A stretch of DNA of 43,840 nucleotides from a virus, in the IMG/VR virus record IMGVR_UViG_3300012923_000009, positions 1 to 43,840 of that record, one strand, 5' to 3'. Of the stretch, positions 7,016 through 13,305 are shown in pieces. The translations under genes were made by a program, and so were the position numbers. The notes beneath the pieces are model-generated. The model was not told the DNA's origin. It did not search any database and saw nothing but the letters and a program-made list of their open reading frames with translations. Every line of letters starts with the position of its first letter. The stretch's first letter is position 1.

Positions 7016-7670
7016 GGTCGGCCTCCCGGATCTCGCGCACGGCGTCGCCGAGTGTCGCGGCGAGTCCGTGGATCGGGCAGCAGAGGTCGTACGCGTCGAG
7101 CGCCAACATGACGTCGTCGCAGATGCAATGGCGCGGGGCGTCCTGGTTCGCCGACAAAGACGGTGATGTCGCTGTGTCGTCGCCCGCCGCGGCAGTCGCC
7201 CCGCTGCGGCGATCCTCAAGAGGTTCGGGCCAGTGGCGCTCGAGCGCGTCAAGGACGCCGTGCTCGTTCGCCCACCTGATACACCGCGCCGGCAGAAGGG
7301 AGCGAGGGATCAGCTCGACCTTGTTGTCGTGGCGCCGGTGGATCTCGTAGCAGCCGGGGATCCCGTTCGACGGGTCGTACATCAGGTGCCACAGCCGCCG
7401 CTTCTTCAGCGTCGCCTTCGGCACCACGTGCATCGCTTGCAGCGGACCGTCGCACACATGACCGGGGATCTGGGCGCCGATGCACGACTCCGAGCAGACG
7501 ACCTCCTTGAAGATCCCGGCGGCGACGGTGTCCGGGGTGTAGTCGCCCGGCGCGCGCGACTGGCTTCGCGTGCCGCCGGGCTTCTTCTTCCCGATCCCAC
7601 CGGGGGACGGGGCAGGCTTCGGATCCGGCCGGCAGACCGTCAGGTCGCCGAGCTGGCTCAGATCGGTCAT
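7008..7670 (-). CDS. HNH-like nuclease-fold protein
   Basis: A 220-residue protein. Residues about 55-125 carry Cys pairs and a Q-A-M-H-V-V-P segment, then YDPSNGIPGCYEIHRRHD, the order of an HNH/beta-beta-alpha-metal nuclease core of the kind in phage recombination proteins that read His-Val/His...Asn...His. The N-terminal 45 residues are a Pro/Gly/Lys-rich linker and the C terminus has a second Cys group (CICDD...CCPIHG). A DNA-nicking or structural zinc role is plausible. First gene with a clear domain downstream of the switch. Confidence 0.6.
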   Translation of the reverse strand: MTDLSQLGDLTVCRPDPKPAPSPGGIGKKKPGGTRSQSRAPGDYTPDTVAAGIFKEVVCSESCIGAQIPGHVCDGPLQAMHVVPKATLKKRRLWHLMYDPSNGIPGCYEIHRRHDNKVELIPRSLLPARCIRWANEHGVLDALERHWPEPLEDRRSGATAAAGDDTATSPSLSANQDAPRHCICDDVMLALDAYDLCCPIHGLAATLGDAVREIREADRG

Positions 7671-7822
7671 GCGCCGATGCGCTTCCGGTCGAAGTTGATC
7701 CGGTGGCCGCCGTGCGCGTAGTCGTACGCGTGGCGCTTCACACGCACCTCGTTCCGCAACAGCACCACGATCAGCGCCGCGAGCAGCACGGCCGCGACGA
7801 CGAGGAGCACCATCAGCAACAT
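7667..7822 (-). CDS. Small membrane protein (51 aa)
   Basis: ATG at 7822 overlaps the preceding stop (TGATG). Residues 1-23 form one strongly hydrophobic span, followed by a basic tail (RVKRHAYDYAHGGHR). Single-span inner-membrane peptide, function unknown. Confidence 0.6.
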   Translation of the reverse strand: MLLMVLLVVAAVLLAALIVVLLRNEVRVKRHAYDYAHGGHRINFDRKRIGA

Positions 7823-7929
7823 CACCGGCGTCCCCAACTTCCCCAGCCGGACGCGGCGACGAAGCCGGCGCCGATCATCGCGACCGACACGCCGAACCAC
7901 AGACCCGGATGCTCGAACACGAACAACAT
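7822..7929 (-). CDS. 35-aa membrane miniprotein
   Basis: ATG at 7929 and stop at 7822 both lie in TGATG overlaps with neighbours, which supports it being translated. The peptide is almost entirely one hydrophobic, Gly/Trp-containing span ending in GRR. It pairs with the following 51-residue membrane protein and could act with it. Confidence 0.5.
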   Translation of the reverse strand: MLFVFEHPGLWFGVSVAMIGAGFVAASGWGSWGRR

Positions 7930-8156
7930 CAGGCGACCGCCTTCCTCTCGACGACACGAAGCTCAGACGCAGACCGGAACGAACGAACGCCGCCGTGCTC
8001 GACAATCACCCACGAAGTGCGGAGGGGACGGCGGAACGCCCAGGTGAGCGTCGACTTGAATCCGACGATCTCGCCTTCGACACCGATCGCGTCGACCACG
8101 GTCTGTCCCTTGCGGAGCGACTTCGAGAGCGGCGCATGTACGACCTGGCCGTTCAC
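7929..8156 (-). CDS. Small basic hypothetical protein (75 aa)
   Basis: GTG at 8156 is preferred over 8159 because it forms the GTGA overlap used by most neighbours. The sequence alternates hydrophobic and polar residues (GQTVVDAIGVEGEIVGF) like a small beta-barrel such as an SH3- or KOW-like fold. No family assigned. Confidence 0.6.
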   Translation of the reverse strand: MNGQVVHAPLSKSLRKGQTVVDAIGVEGEIVGFKSTLTWAFRRPLRTSWVIVEHGGVRSFRSASELRVVERKAVA

Positions 8157-8332
8157 CACGTGCCGGCCGTCCGACGCTCGTCGCGACGCTCAGAACCGGC
8201 GAACAGGGCCTCGTTCAGCGCACGCTCATAGTCGACCTGCATCTGCTCGCGCTCGTCGTCGTCCTCGATCACGTTCAGCTGCGCCGCGACCTCGCAGGCG
8301 AACTCGAGCAGACGTGCGCGGATCTCTTCCAT
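8153..8332 (-). CDS. Small acidic helical protein (59 aa)
   Basis: ATG at 8332 in a TGATG overlap; stop at 8153 in a GTGA overlap. Highly charged helix with an acidic middle (IEDDDEREQ). Function unknown. Confidence 0.6.
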   Translation of the reverse strand: MEEIRARLLEFACEVAAQLNVIEDDDEREQMQVDYERALNEALFAGSERRDERRTAGTW

Positions 8333-8577
8333 CAGAACCGGTACCCCAGGCGCTCACACGCCGCGCTGAGCTTCTCGCTCTTCGCCATGATCGACTCGCA
8401 CGCAGGACAGCCGGGCTTCCAGAACCCACGATTGACGTCGGGGCCGTGGTGGCATGGCGGTGTGCCCGGAAGCGTCTCGCCCACGACGGCCAGCATGTGC
8501 AGGAACTCGTCGCCCGTCAGTTCGACGTCCGGGATCCGGATCGTCTCGTTGGGATCGCGGTAACCGACGGCAGTCAT
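8332..8577 (-). CDS. Small zinc-binding hypothetical protein (81 aa)
   Basis: The C-terminal half has a Cys-His-His and CPAC arrangement (PPCHHGP...GCPACES), a likely zinc site, followed by a helix. The N-terminal half is an acidic strand-turn-helix. Coupled on both sides. Function unknown. Confidence 0.6.
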   Translation of the reverse strand: MTAVGYRDPNETIRIPDVELTGDEFLHMLAVVGETLPGTPPCHHGPDVNRGFWKPGCPACESIMAKSEKLSAACERLGYRF

Positions 8578-8786
8578 CAGCGAGCCACCGGCTCATAAGA
8601 CGCGAGGACACAGACCGTGCAGATCCCCTGATTCGGATCGCCCGTCGTGTTACCGCACGTGCAGGAAGGGATCGGTGCGAGCGGAGTCGGATGCTGCGTC
8701 GACGCGAGCGGCGCCAACGCCTCGCCGCACTCGCACATCGTCGCAGACTCCGGCTGAAGATCATGGCACCGCGAGCACTCGCGCAT
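8577..8786 (-). CDS. Double zinc-ribbon protein (69 aa)
   Basis: ATG at 8786 overlaps the previous stop. Two ribbons are visible: CSRCHD...CECG and CTCGN...CTVC, separated by a Pro-rich linker. Such small ribbons bind nucleic acid or other proteins; the partner is unknown. Confidence 0.65.
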   Translation of the reverse strand: MRECSRCHDLQPESATMCECGEALAPLASTQHPTPLAPIPSCTCGNTTGDPNQGICTVCVLASYEPVAR

Positions 8787-9007
8787 CAGAGCGTCGCCTC
8801 CGCGAATGGGTTCGTCGGGATCCGCTTCGCGGCCATTGCGACCGCGGCAACGTGCAACACGTGCTCCATCCGCCGCGGATACGTCGACGGGACCGCCTCG
8901 CCGATCCGCTTGATGACCGCCTGCGCCTCCGGAAGATCGAGCAGCCGAAGGTCTGCGATCGGGATCCCGGAACGGTGCCGCGCGTGACGTACGTCGAGCA
9001 CGCTCAT
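8786..9007 (-). CDS. Small hypothetical protein (73 aa)
   Basis: ATG at 9007 in an ATGA overlap with the membrane protein upstream. Mostly helical (LDLPEAQAVIKRIGEAV and EHVLHVAAVAMAAK). No domain recognised. Confidence 0.6.
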   Translation of the reverse strand: MSVLDVRHARHRSGIPIADLRLLDLPEAQAVIKRIGEAVPSTYPRRMEHVLHVAAVAMAAKRIPTNPFAEATL

Positions 9008-9180
9008 GCGCGCCTACTGATCCTGATCTTGTACCGCTGGTTCGTCCGGACACATACGCGAACGAGCGAGTCCGCAAAGAACAACGAAGCGAGCACGTAA
9101 TCCGTCACAACCAAAAAGCCGTGGTCGTACTTCGCGAGGTTGCAGATCAGCAACCCAAGCAGCACGCCGCGGACGATCAC
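9004..9180 (-). CDS. Small membrane protein (58 aa)
   Basis: GTG at 9180 in a GTGA overlap. Two hydrophobic stretches (residues 1-15 and 21-43) precede a basic C-terminal tail, suggesting one or two spans with the tail in the cytoplasm. Function unknown. Confidence 0.6.
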   Translation of the reverse strand: MIVRGVLLGLLICNLAKYDHGFLVVTDYVLASLFFADSLVRVCVRTNQRYKIRISRRA

Positions 9181-9779
9181 GCGGCTTCACCGAGGTCAAG
9201 CTGAGAGTCGGACGGCCCGGCAGCCTCTGTCAGGAGGGGATCAGCATCCGGGGAGAGCTGCGCTGCCGGGCCGTCCGAGGCAGCCGACTCGCCGCGGGGC
9301 GCCTCAACGCCACCGGTCAACGTGTCGGCTGCCTCCGACGCCTCGGAAGCCGTCCCGATCAGCCGGTACTCGTACGCGTTCGGGCCAGAGTGCTCGCCGT
9401 CGACGTGGCGGCAATCGATCACCATGCCGCGGCGCTTCCGCAGATCCGCGACCCTTGAGTTCAGCCTGCTGAACCCGCAGCGGTGATGGATCTCCGCGGT
9501 GGTGTGCCATTCCCGATCAGCGAGAACCGCGGCGATCAGGTCACACTGAGTGCGCCTCTGCCGCAGGCCCAAGCCGTCCGCGCCCCCCGGAGCCAACCGG
9601 TACACCTGCGGCGACCTGTGCTCGTTCTCGTCCCTCACGGACGCCGAGAAGCGCTCCGACGACAGAATGTCGCGGATCGCCCCATCGCGGGCACGCACAC
9701 CGCGGGCGATCTCCGGCAACGTCTGCGCCGGGTTCGCCACCACGAAGTCGATCACCCGCTCAAGCAGCGTCTTTACCAC
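9177..9779 (-). CDS. Helix-turn-helix protein with two winged-helix-like segments
   Basis: GTG at 9779 overlaps the stop of the membrane peptide upstream; about 200 residues. Residues 1-60 (LLERVIDFVVANPAQTLPEIARGVRARDGAIRDIL taken in pieces) and about 80-135 (WHTTAEIHHRCGFSRLNSRVADLRKRRG) each look like winged helices with a recognition helix, and the C-terminal 60 residues are an acidic, Ala/Ser-rich tail. A DNA-binding regulator or replication accessory protein of the early operon is likely. Confidence 0.65.
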   Translation of the reverse strand: MVKTLLERVIDFVVANPAQTLPEIARGVRARDGAIRDILSSERFSASVRDENEHRSPQVYRLAPGGADGLGLRQRRTQCDLIAAVLADREWHTTAEIHHRCGFSRLNSRVADLRKRRGMVIDCRHVDGEHSGPNAYEYRLIGTASEASEAADTLTGGVEAPRGESAASDGPAAQLSPDADPLLTEAAGPSDSQLDLGEAA

Positions 9780-9901
9780 CGACGCGCACCCCGAGTCGTC
9801 GCGATCGCGTGCAGCAGCATCACGATCACCCAGACCAGGAACAGCGCCGCACCGATCAGCAGACCGACGTGAGCAAGCTGCGCGTGAACCTCGGGGGTCA
9901 C
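9773..9901 (-). CDS. 42-aa membrane miniprotein
   Basis: GTG at 9901 in a GTGA overlap, TAA stop overlapping the next start. One hydrophobic span (about residues 12-34), basic C terminus. Function unknown. Confidence 0.5.
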   Translation of the reverse strand: MTPEVHAQLAHVGLLIGAALFLVWVIVMLLHAIATTRGARRW

Positions 9902-10059
9902 AGCCGCGGCCCCGCAAGCTCGTCGATCTTCGAGTTGATCCGGACAGCTACCCGAGCGAACGCCGCGAGCGTCCCCTCGATGTCTTCACGCTCAATGGCC
10001 GCCGCAGCCTCGCCGAGGTCGGCGCGCAGATGCTCCACGAAAGCGAGGAGCTCCTTCAC
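9898..10059 (-). CDS. Small helical protein (53 aa)
   Basis: GTG at 10059 overlaps the stop of the HTH regulator. Amphipathic helices with heptad-like hydrophobics (LLAFVEHLRADLGEA). Because it is cotranslated with the regulator it could be a partner or antagonist, but nothing in the sequence proves it. Confidence 0.55.
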   Translation of the reverse strand: MKELLAFVEHLRADLGEAAAAIEREDIEGTLAAFARVAVRINSKIDELAGPRL

Positions 10060-10451
10060 GACACAACCTCGTCGCCTTCGAGCGCTACGGATTCGATCCC
10101 GGCGAGACGTGCCTGGTTGTTCAGCACGTCAACGAGCCCCAGCTCTTCGAAGCCCTCCGCGATCTTCCCGAGCGCCTTCGAGATCCGCTCCCGGTTCGCC
10201 AACACCGGGTCGAGCAACTCAGCTTCACCGAGCAGCCACTCCTTCGAGCGGCCGGTGAAAGCCGCCAGGCGCTCGAGGAGATCCAACGAGACCGGCGCCT
10301 TACCATTCTCGATCCGGTTCAGCGTGACGACATGGATGCCGAGCGCGTCAGCGGCCTCAACCTGCTTCATCGGCCTGCCCTCGTCGTTCCGGAGTGCCTG
10401 CCGGGCCTGACCAACTCTCGCGCCGTTCACCGTGTAGCTCTTCATTAGCAT
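10056..10451 (-). CDS. XRE-family HTH transcriptional regulator, first gene of the leftward early operon
   Basis: A 131-residue protein (129 if started at ATG 10445). The HTH lies at about residues 25-65 (MKQVEAADALGIHVVTLNRIENGK), followed by a helical dimerisation region. Both candidate start codons lie inside an 18-bp palindrome, so binding there would block both transcription and translation and implies autoregulation. It is divergent to a second HTH gene at 10539. It may be the lysogenic repressor or the Cro-like early regulator; its place at the head of the early operon favours an autoregulated early role. Confidence 0.85.
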   Translation of the reverse strand: MLMKSYTVNGARVGQARQALRNDEGRPMKQVEAADALGIHVVTLNRIENGKAPVSLDLLERLAAFTGRSKEWLLGEAELLDPVLANRERISKALGKIAEGFEELGLVDVLNNQARLAGIESVALEGDEVVS

Positions 10452-10461
10452 GCAAGCTAAT
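10444..10461. promoter_or_regulatory. Operator-like 18-bp palindrome over the start of the leftward HTH gene
   Basis: attagcatgcaagctaat is a palindrome except for the central A/A pair positions (arms attagc and gctaat around tgca). It overlaps both possible ATGs and the -10 of the leftward promoter. A related site lies at 10486-10500, sharing the TGCA centre. Confidence 0.7.
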
Positions 10462-10482
10462 AGATCACGCTATTAATGTCAA
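10454..10482 (-). promoter_or_regulatory. Leftward early promoter
   Basis: A perfect -35 TTGACA (10482-10477 on the minus strand) is followed after 17 bases by TAGCTT as -10 (10459-10454). Transcription would begin at or within a few bases of the ATG, giving a leaderless or nearly leaderless message. The operator at 10444-10461 covers the -10. No equally clear promoter is seen for the rightward gene. Confidence 0.6.
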
Positions 10483-10485
10483 GGC

Positions 10486-10500
10486 TAAGCGTGCAGCTTA
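10486..10500. promoter_or_regulatory. Second operator-like palindrome
   Basis: taagcgtgcagctta has 5-bp arms taagc/gctta around gtgca. It lies just upstream of the leftward -35, between the two divergent regulators; a further half-site gctta occurs at 10534-10538, beside the rightward start codon. Confidence 0.6.
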
Positions 10501-10538
10501 TCGATCTAGCCTTTCCATCACCGTAGCGTCAGGGCTTA

Positions 10539-10946
10539 GTGGCAGAGAAACGCAGCGAGCAGGAACGCTCGGAGCTTGGCGCGTTCATTCGTGAGCTCTA
10601 TGTGATCGGCGGCTACGCCAGGTGGGCGGAGTTCGCTGATGACGCGCGCGTGCATCCGGTCAGCCTGAGTAACTGGCAGAACGGCGAAAAAACGCCTGAC
10701 GGCGTCAACGTGCTCAAGCTGATTCGGGCAGCGGCGGCACGGACGAATCGCGAAGCTCGGGAGCTGGCGACGTCACTAGCCGTAGCTGACCGTGAGCGGC
10801 TGGCCGATCGGCTGGAAGACGTCGAGCGTGGGATGACCGAACTTGCTGGGCTCCTGCGTGAGTCGCTCGGAGAGCAAGAAGCCGACGAATCTCCTGCACC
10901 TCAGCCCAAAACGTCGACAGCGGCACTTGAGGGCGAGCGGCAGTGA
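10539..10946 (+). CDS. HTH regulator of the rightward operon (candidate immunity repressor or Cro)
   Basis: GTG start at 10539. The 135-residue product has an XRE-type HTH at about residues 22-60 (RWAEFADDARVHPVSLSNWQ) and a charged, coiled-coil-like segment at 70-115 followed by a loose acidic tail. No Shine-Dalgarno is obvious, so the message may be leaderless. It is the only regulator not transcribed with lytic genes and is followed in a GTGA overlap by a lipoprotein gene, so this two-gene unit is what a lysogen could keep switched on. Confidence 0.8.
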   Translation: MAEKRSEQERSELGAFIRELYVIGGYARWAEFADDARVHPVSLSNWQNGEKTPDGVNVLKLIRAAAARTNREARELATSLAVADRERLADRLEDVERGMTELAGLLRESLGEQEADESPAPQPKTSTAALEGERQ

Positions 10947-11377
10947 CTTCGGAGGTGCTCTCGGTCGCGGACAGCAGCAGCGCCTACCTTCCTCGTTCGG
11001 TGGTGGTTCGCCGTCCGCCCCGGCTGAACAACCGTAAACTACAGGCTGAGTCGCGCACAAGTCCGCCGACTCAAGTTCACTCAAAGCGGTTACCTCTTGC
11101 CCTCATTCTCGTCTGCGCAACCGTCGGACTCACCGGGTGCGGCACGAGCGTCTCAGGGAAAGTGGCAAACGTCACCGGCAACACGAACGCGGACTGCTCG
11201 TTCACCGGCCGGATGCTCGTCGGCGGCACCTCGGAGAAGGTCTACCAGTGCTCCGACAAGAGGTACGACACGACGATCGGCTGCTATGCGATCCACGGCG
11301 ACGAGGTCGCCGACGTCTCGAAGCCGTTCCAGTCGCTGATCAAACTGCAAGGCCAAACGATCGACTGTGGGTTCTAG
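10943..11377 (+). CDS. Lipoprotein, possible superinfection-exclusion factor
   Basis: The GTG at 10943 overlaps the upstream stop; the signal peptide begins much later, since the hydrophobic stretch (LPLALILVCATVG) and lipobox LTGC put the lipidated Cys at residue 66. The true start is therefore uncertain, yet no standard start codon is close to residue 44. The mature domain of about 79 residues has four further cysteines. Prophage-expressed lipoproteins next to repressors are known to block infection by related phages; that role here is inferred from position. Confidence 0.7.
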   Translation: MTSEVLSVADSSSAYLPRSVVVRRPPRLNNRKLQAESRTSPPTQVHSKRLPLALILVCATVGLTGCGTSVSGKVANVTGNTNADCSFTGRMLVGGTSEKVYQCSDKRYDTTIGCYAIHGDEVADVSKPFQSLIKLQGQTIDCGF

Positions 11378-11385
11378 CCCGCACA

Positions 11386-11426
11386 GAAAAATACCCCGCC
11401 GTCGTCCTTGCGGGACGACAGCGGGG
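11386..11426 (-). terminator. Rho-independent terminator ending the leftward late operon
   Basis: A GC-rich hairpin (11394-11399 with 11421-11426, and 11401-11407 with 11413-11419, one C/A mismatch, five-base loop) is followed on the minus strand by TATTTTT (11393-11387). It lies between the holin stop and the convergent lipoprotein stop. The plus-strand side lacks a T-run, so it is directed against minus-strand transcripts. Confidence 0.85.
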
Positions 11427-11453
11427 CTGAGAGAGCGTATGCGCAGCGGTGGT

Positions 11454-11648
11454 TCAGGTCTCGGTCGTTCTCGTTGCAGTGGGCGCGGCCCAGCCGCCGG
11501 CGAACGTGAGCGCGAGCACGATCGCGGCGGCAACCTCGTTCGGCACAGTGATGTGGCCCAGCGAGAACAGCCACACGACGATCAGTCCGAGCGCGCCGGC
11601 GAGCGACGCACCCGCGACCTTGGGATGCAGATCCAAACCGCCGTTCAT
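11454..11648 (-). CDS. Holin, two-span small membrane protein
   Basis: 64 residues; ATG at 11648 with GGAGGAAGG upstream and a TAATG overlap. Two hydrophobic segments (about 12-29 and 35-54) with a short turn and a polar tail; size, topology and place at the end of the lysis cassette fit a holin that permeabilises the membrane. The endolysin here has its own signal peptide, so the holin may act mainly to dissipate membrane potential. Confidence 0.75.
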   Translation of the reverse strand: MNGGLDLHPKVAGASLAGALGLIVVWLFSLGHITVPNEVAAAIVLALTFAGGWAAPTATRTTET

Positions 11649-11899
11649 TACCTTCCTCCTTCGGGTTGCACAACACGGAAGCCGCCGGTTGCTTGCACCG
11701 CGGCGGCGAAGTCGTGGGTCTCGTGGTAGCCGCCAGGGCAGCCCATCGATGCGTGGTCGACGGAGACACGGCCGTGCCACTGATCGTCGTCGAGCTCGCC
11801 CCGCCGGCCGCAGCCGGGGCACTCGAGCAGGTAGACGAACCGTTGATCACGGATCACGCGTCGGATGACTCCGAGGCGCGTGTTCGCGATGACGGTCAT
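11648..11899 (-). CDS. Zinc-ribbon protein in the lysis cassette (83 aa)
   Basis: CPGCGRRG near residue 27 and MGCPGGYHETH near residue 52 make a probable zinc site. Coupled to the holin and to the membrane/coiled-coil gene. Small zinc proteins of this type occur between lysis genes in actinophages with no known function. Confidence 0.65.
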   Translation of the reverse strand: MTVIANTRLGVIRRVIRDQRFVYLLECPGCGRRGELDDDQWHGRVSVDHASMGCPGGYHETHDFAAAVQATGGFRVVQPEGGR

Positions 11900-12348
11900 C
11901 CGCGGCTCGCGACGACGAGCTCCTTCAGCGTGTGGAGTGTGTCGTTCACCGATTTCTGCATATCGATCAGGCCGTTCACAGCGGCGACCAGCGCGACGTC
12001 GTTCCGCTGCGTTTCAGCGAGCTTCTGCAAGATCGGGGTCAGGTCGCGGAGCTTCTTCTCCGCCTCGAGCTCCGATCTCAGGCTGTGCTTCAGCTCGCGC
12101 TGCTCGTCGCGTTCCTTCTCGACACGCTCGACGCGGGCCCGGGCGGCTTCGGCTTCGTCTTTCCAGTACCGGATCGCGTTTGAGCGAACGGTGAGCACCG
12201 CGGTGCCGATGATGACCACCATCGCGCCGATTGCGCCCAGCAGCGAGTTCGAGTTGAAGATCGAGAAGTCGGCCACCAGGCCGGCCAGTCCGCCCGACCA
12301 GATCAGCGACAGCTTCGCTCCCCACACGACGAAGCCAACCGGCATCAT
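11896..12348 (-). CDS. Membrane protein with long coiled coil in the lysis cassette
   Basis: ATG at 12348, directly after the endolysin stop; TTG at 12357 would also be in frame. About 150 residues: two hydrophobic segments in the first 55 residues, then a highly charged coiled coil (about 60-105, ERVEKERDEQ) and a second helical region. It could be a holin partner, an anti-holin or a spanin-like envelope-disrupting protein; location and topology support a lysis role, the exact one is open. Confidence 0.65.
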   Translation of the reverse strand: MMPVGFVVWGAKLSLIWSGGLAGLVADFSIFNSNSLLGAIGAMVVIIGTAVLTVRSNAIRYWKDEAEAARARVERVEKERDEQRELKHSLRSELEAEKKLRDLTPILQKLAETQRNDVALVAAVNGLIDMQKSVNDTLHTLKELVVASRG

Positions 12349-12349
12349 C

Positions 12350-13270
12350 TCAGACAACGCCCGGCAGATAGATGAACGCGTACGGGCGAGCGCCGAAGTT
12401 GATGTAGCGCTCGTGGACGCCGTTCGCGTCGTTGCCGGCTATGTAGGCGAACCCGGACGCCGTCACCTTCGCGACGAATCCCATATGGCCGGTGCCCGGC
12501 ACACGGTTCCCGTTGCGGTCGTAGGTGATGAACGCGACGATCGCGCCGACCTTCGCCTTCGCGCCCAACCAGTTGCGTTGACGGGCGTAGTCGACGGCGT
12601 AGTAGACACCAGCGGTCCGGTCGGCGAACGTGCCGTACCCGACCTCCTTGAACGCCCACTGCTGCGTCGAGACGCACCATGCGACGTTGTAGGCGCCGGT
12701 CGACGACTGGTACGAAGGCCTCGAGCCGACCTGGTAGGAGATGTGCGGCCCTCGGTTCGACCCGTCAGGCTGCTCCTGCACACCGAGCTGCGACACGAGG
12801 AGCGCCTTTACCTTCAACGCCAGCTCGGTCGCTCCCGGCTCGATCGCCGCCACACGCGACGCAGCGAGCGTGACCCAGGTAGCCGGGCGTGTCTTCGTGC
12901 CCCTGAGCAACGAGAAGAAGTACGCGCCGGCGACCGGGTGTGTCTTCGAGTTCCACTTCGCCGGGTAGCCGAGCCGGTACTTGTAGGCGAAGAGCGCCGC
13001 GCCGGCAGCATTGCCGAGGTAGCCGGCGTTGCGGGTCGGGCAGAGCGCCCCGGTGTACGTGCCGGCGATCTTCGTCAGAACGTTCGGTCGGTGGCCGTGC
13101 GGCCCGGAGATCATCCACTTGAGCCCGCACACGCGGGCACCGCTCGAGCCGACATGCAACGGCAGCTGATCGCTCGCACGCGCGGGCGTCGCGAGGAACG
13201 TCGCCGCGGCGACGGCGAACACGAGCAGAAGAACACGGGCAGGCCGAAGCCCGCCGATCGGCGTACGCAT
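12350..13270 (-). CDS. lysA: Secreted endolysin with CHAP domain
   Basis: A 306-residue peptidoglycan hydrolase. The N-terminal signal peptide (basic start, hydrophobic 12-28, cleavage near ATPARA) suggests Sec export independent of the holin. Residues 35-155 form a substrate-binding-like region, and residues 165-306 a CHAP amidase/endopeptidase with presumed catalytic Cys199 (AWCVSTQQW), His262 (GTGHMGF) and Asn280. AAGGAG lies seven bases before ATG 13270. It would cleave peptide cross-links or the amide bond of host peptidoglycan. Confidence 0.85.
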   Translation of the reverse strand: MRTPIGGLRPARVLLLVFAVAAATFLATPARASDQLPLHVGSSGARVCGLKWMISGPHGHRPNVLTKIAGTYTGALCPTRNAGYLGNAAGAALFAYKYRLGYPAKWNSKTHPVAGAYFFSLLRGTKTRPATWVTLAASRVAAIEPGATELALKVKALLVSQLGVQEQPDGSNRGPHISYQVGSRPSYQSSTGAYNVAWCVSTQQWAFKEVGYGTFADRTAGVYYAVDYARQRNWLGAKAKVGAIVAFITYDRNGNRVPGTGHMGFVAKVTASGFAYIAGNDANGVHERYINFGARPYAFIYLPGVV

Positions 13271-13305
13271 CTGAATCTCCTTCAGTCGTCTAGAGGGCGG
13301 GGCTA

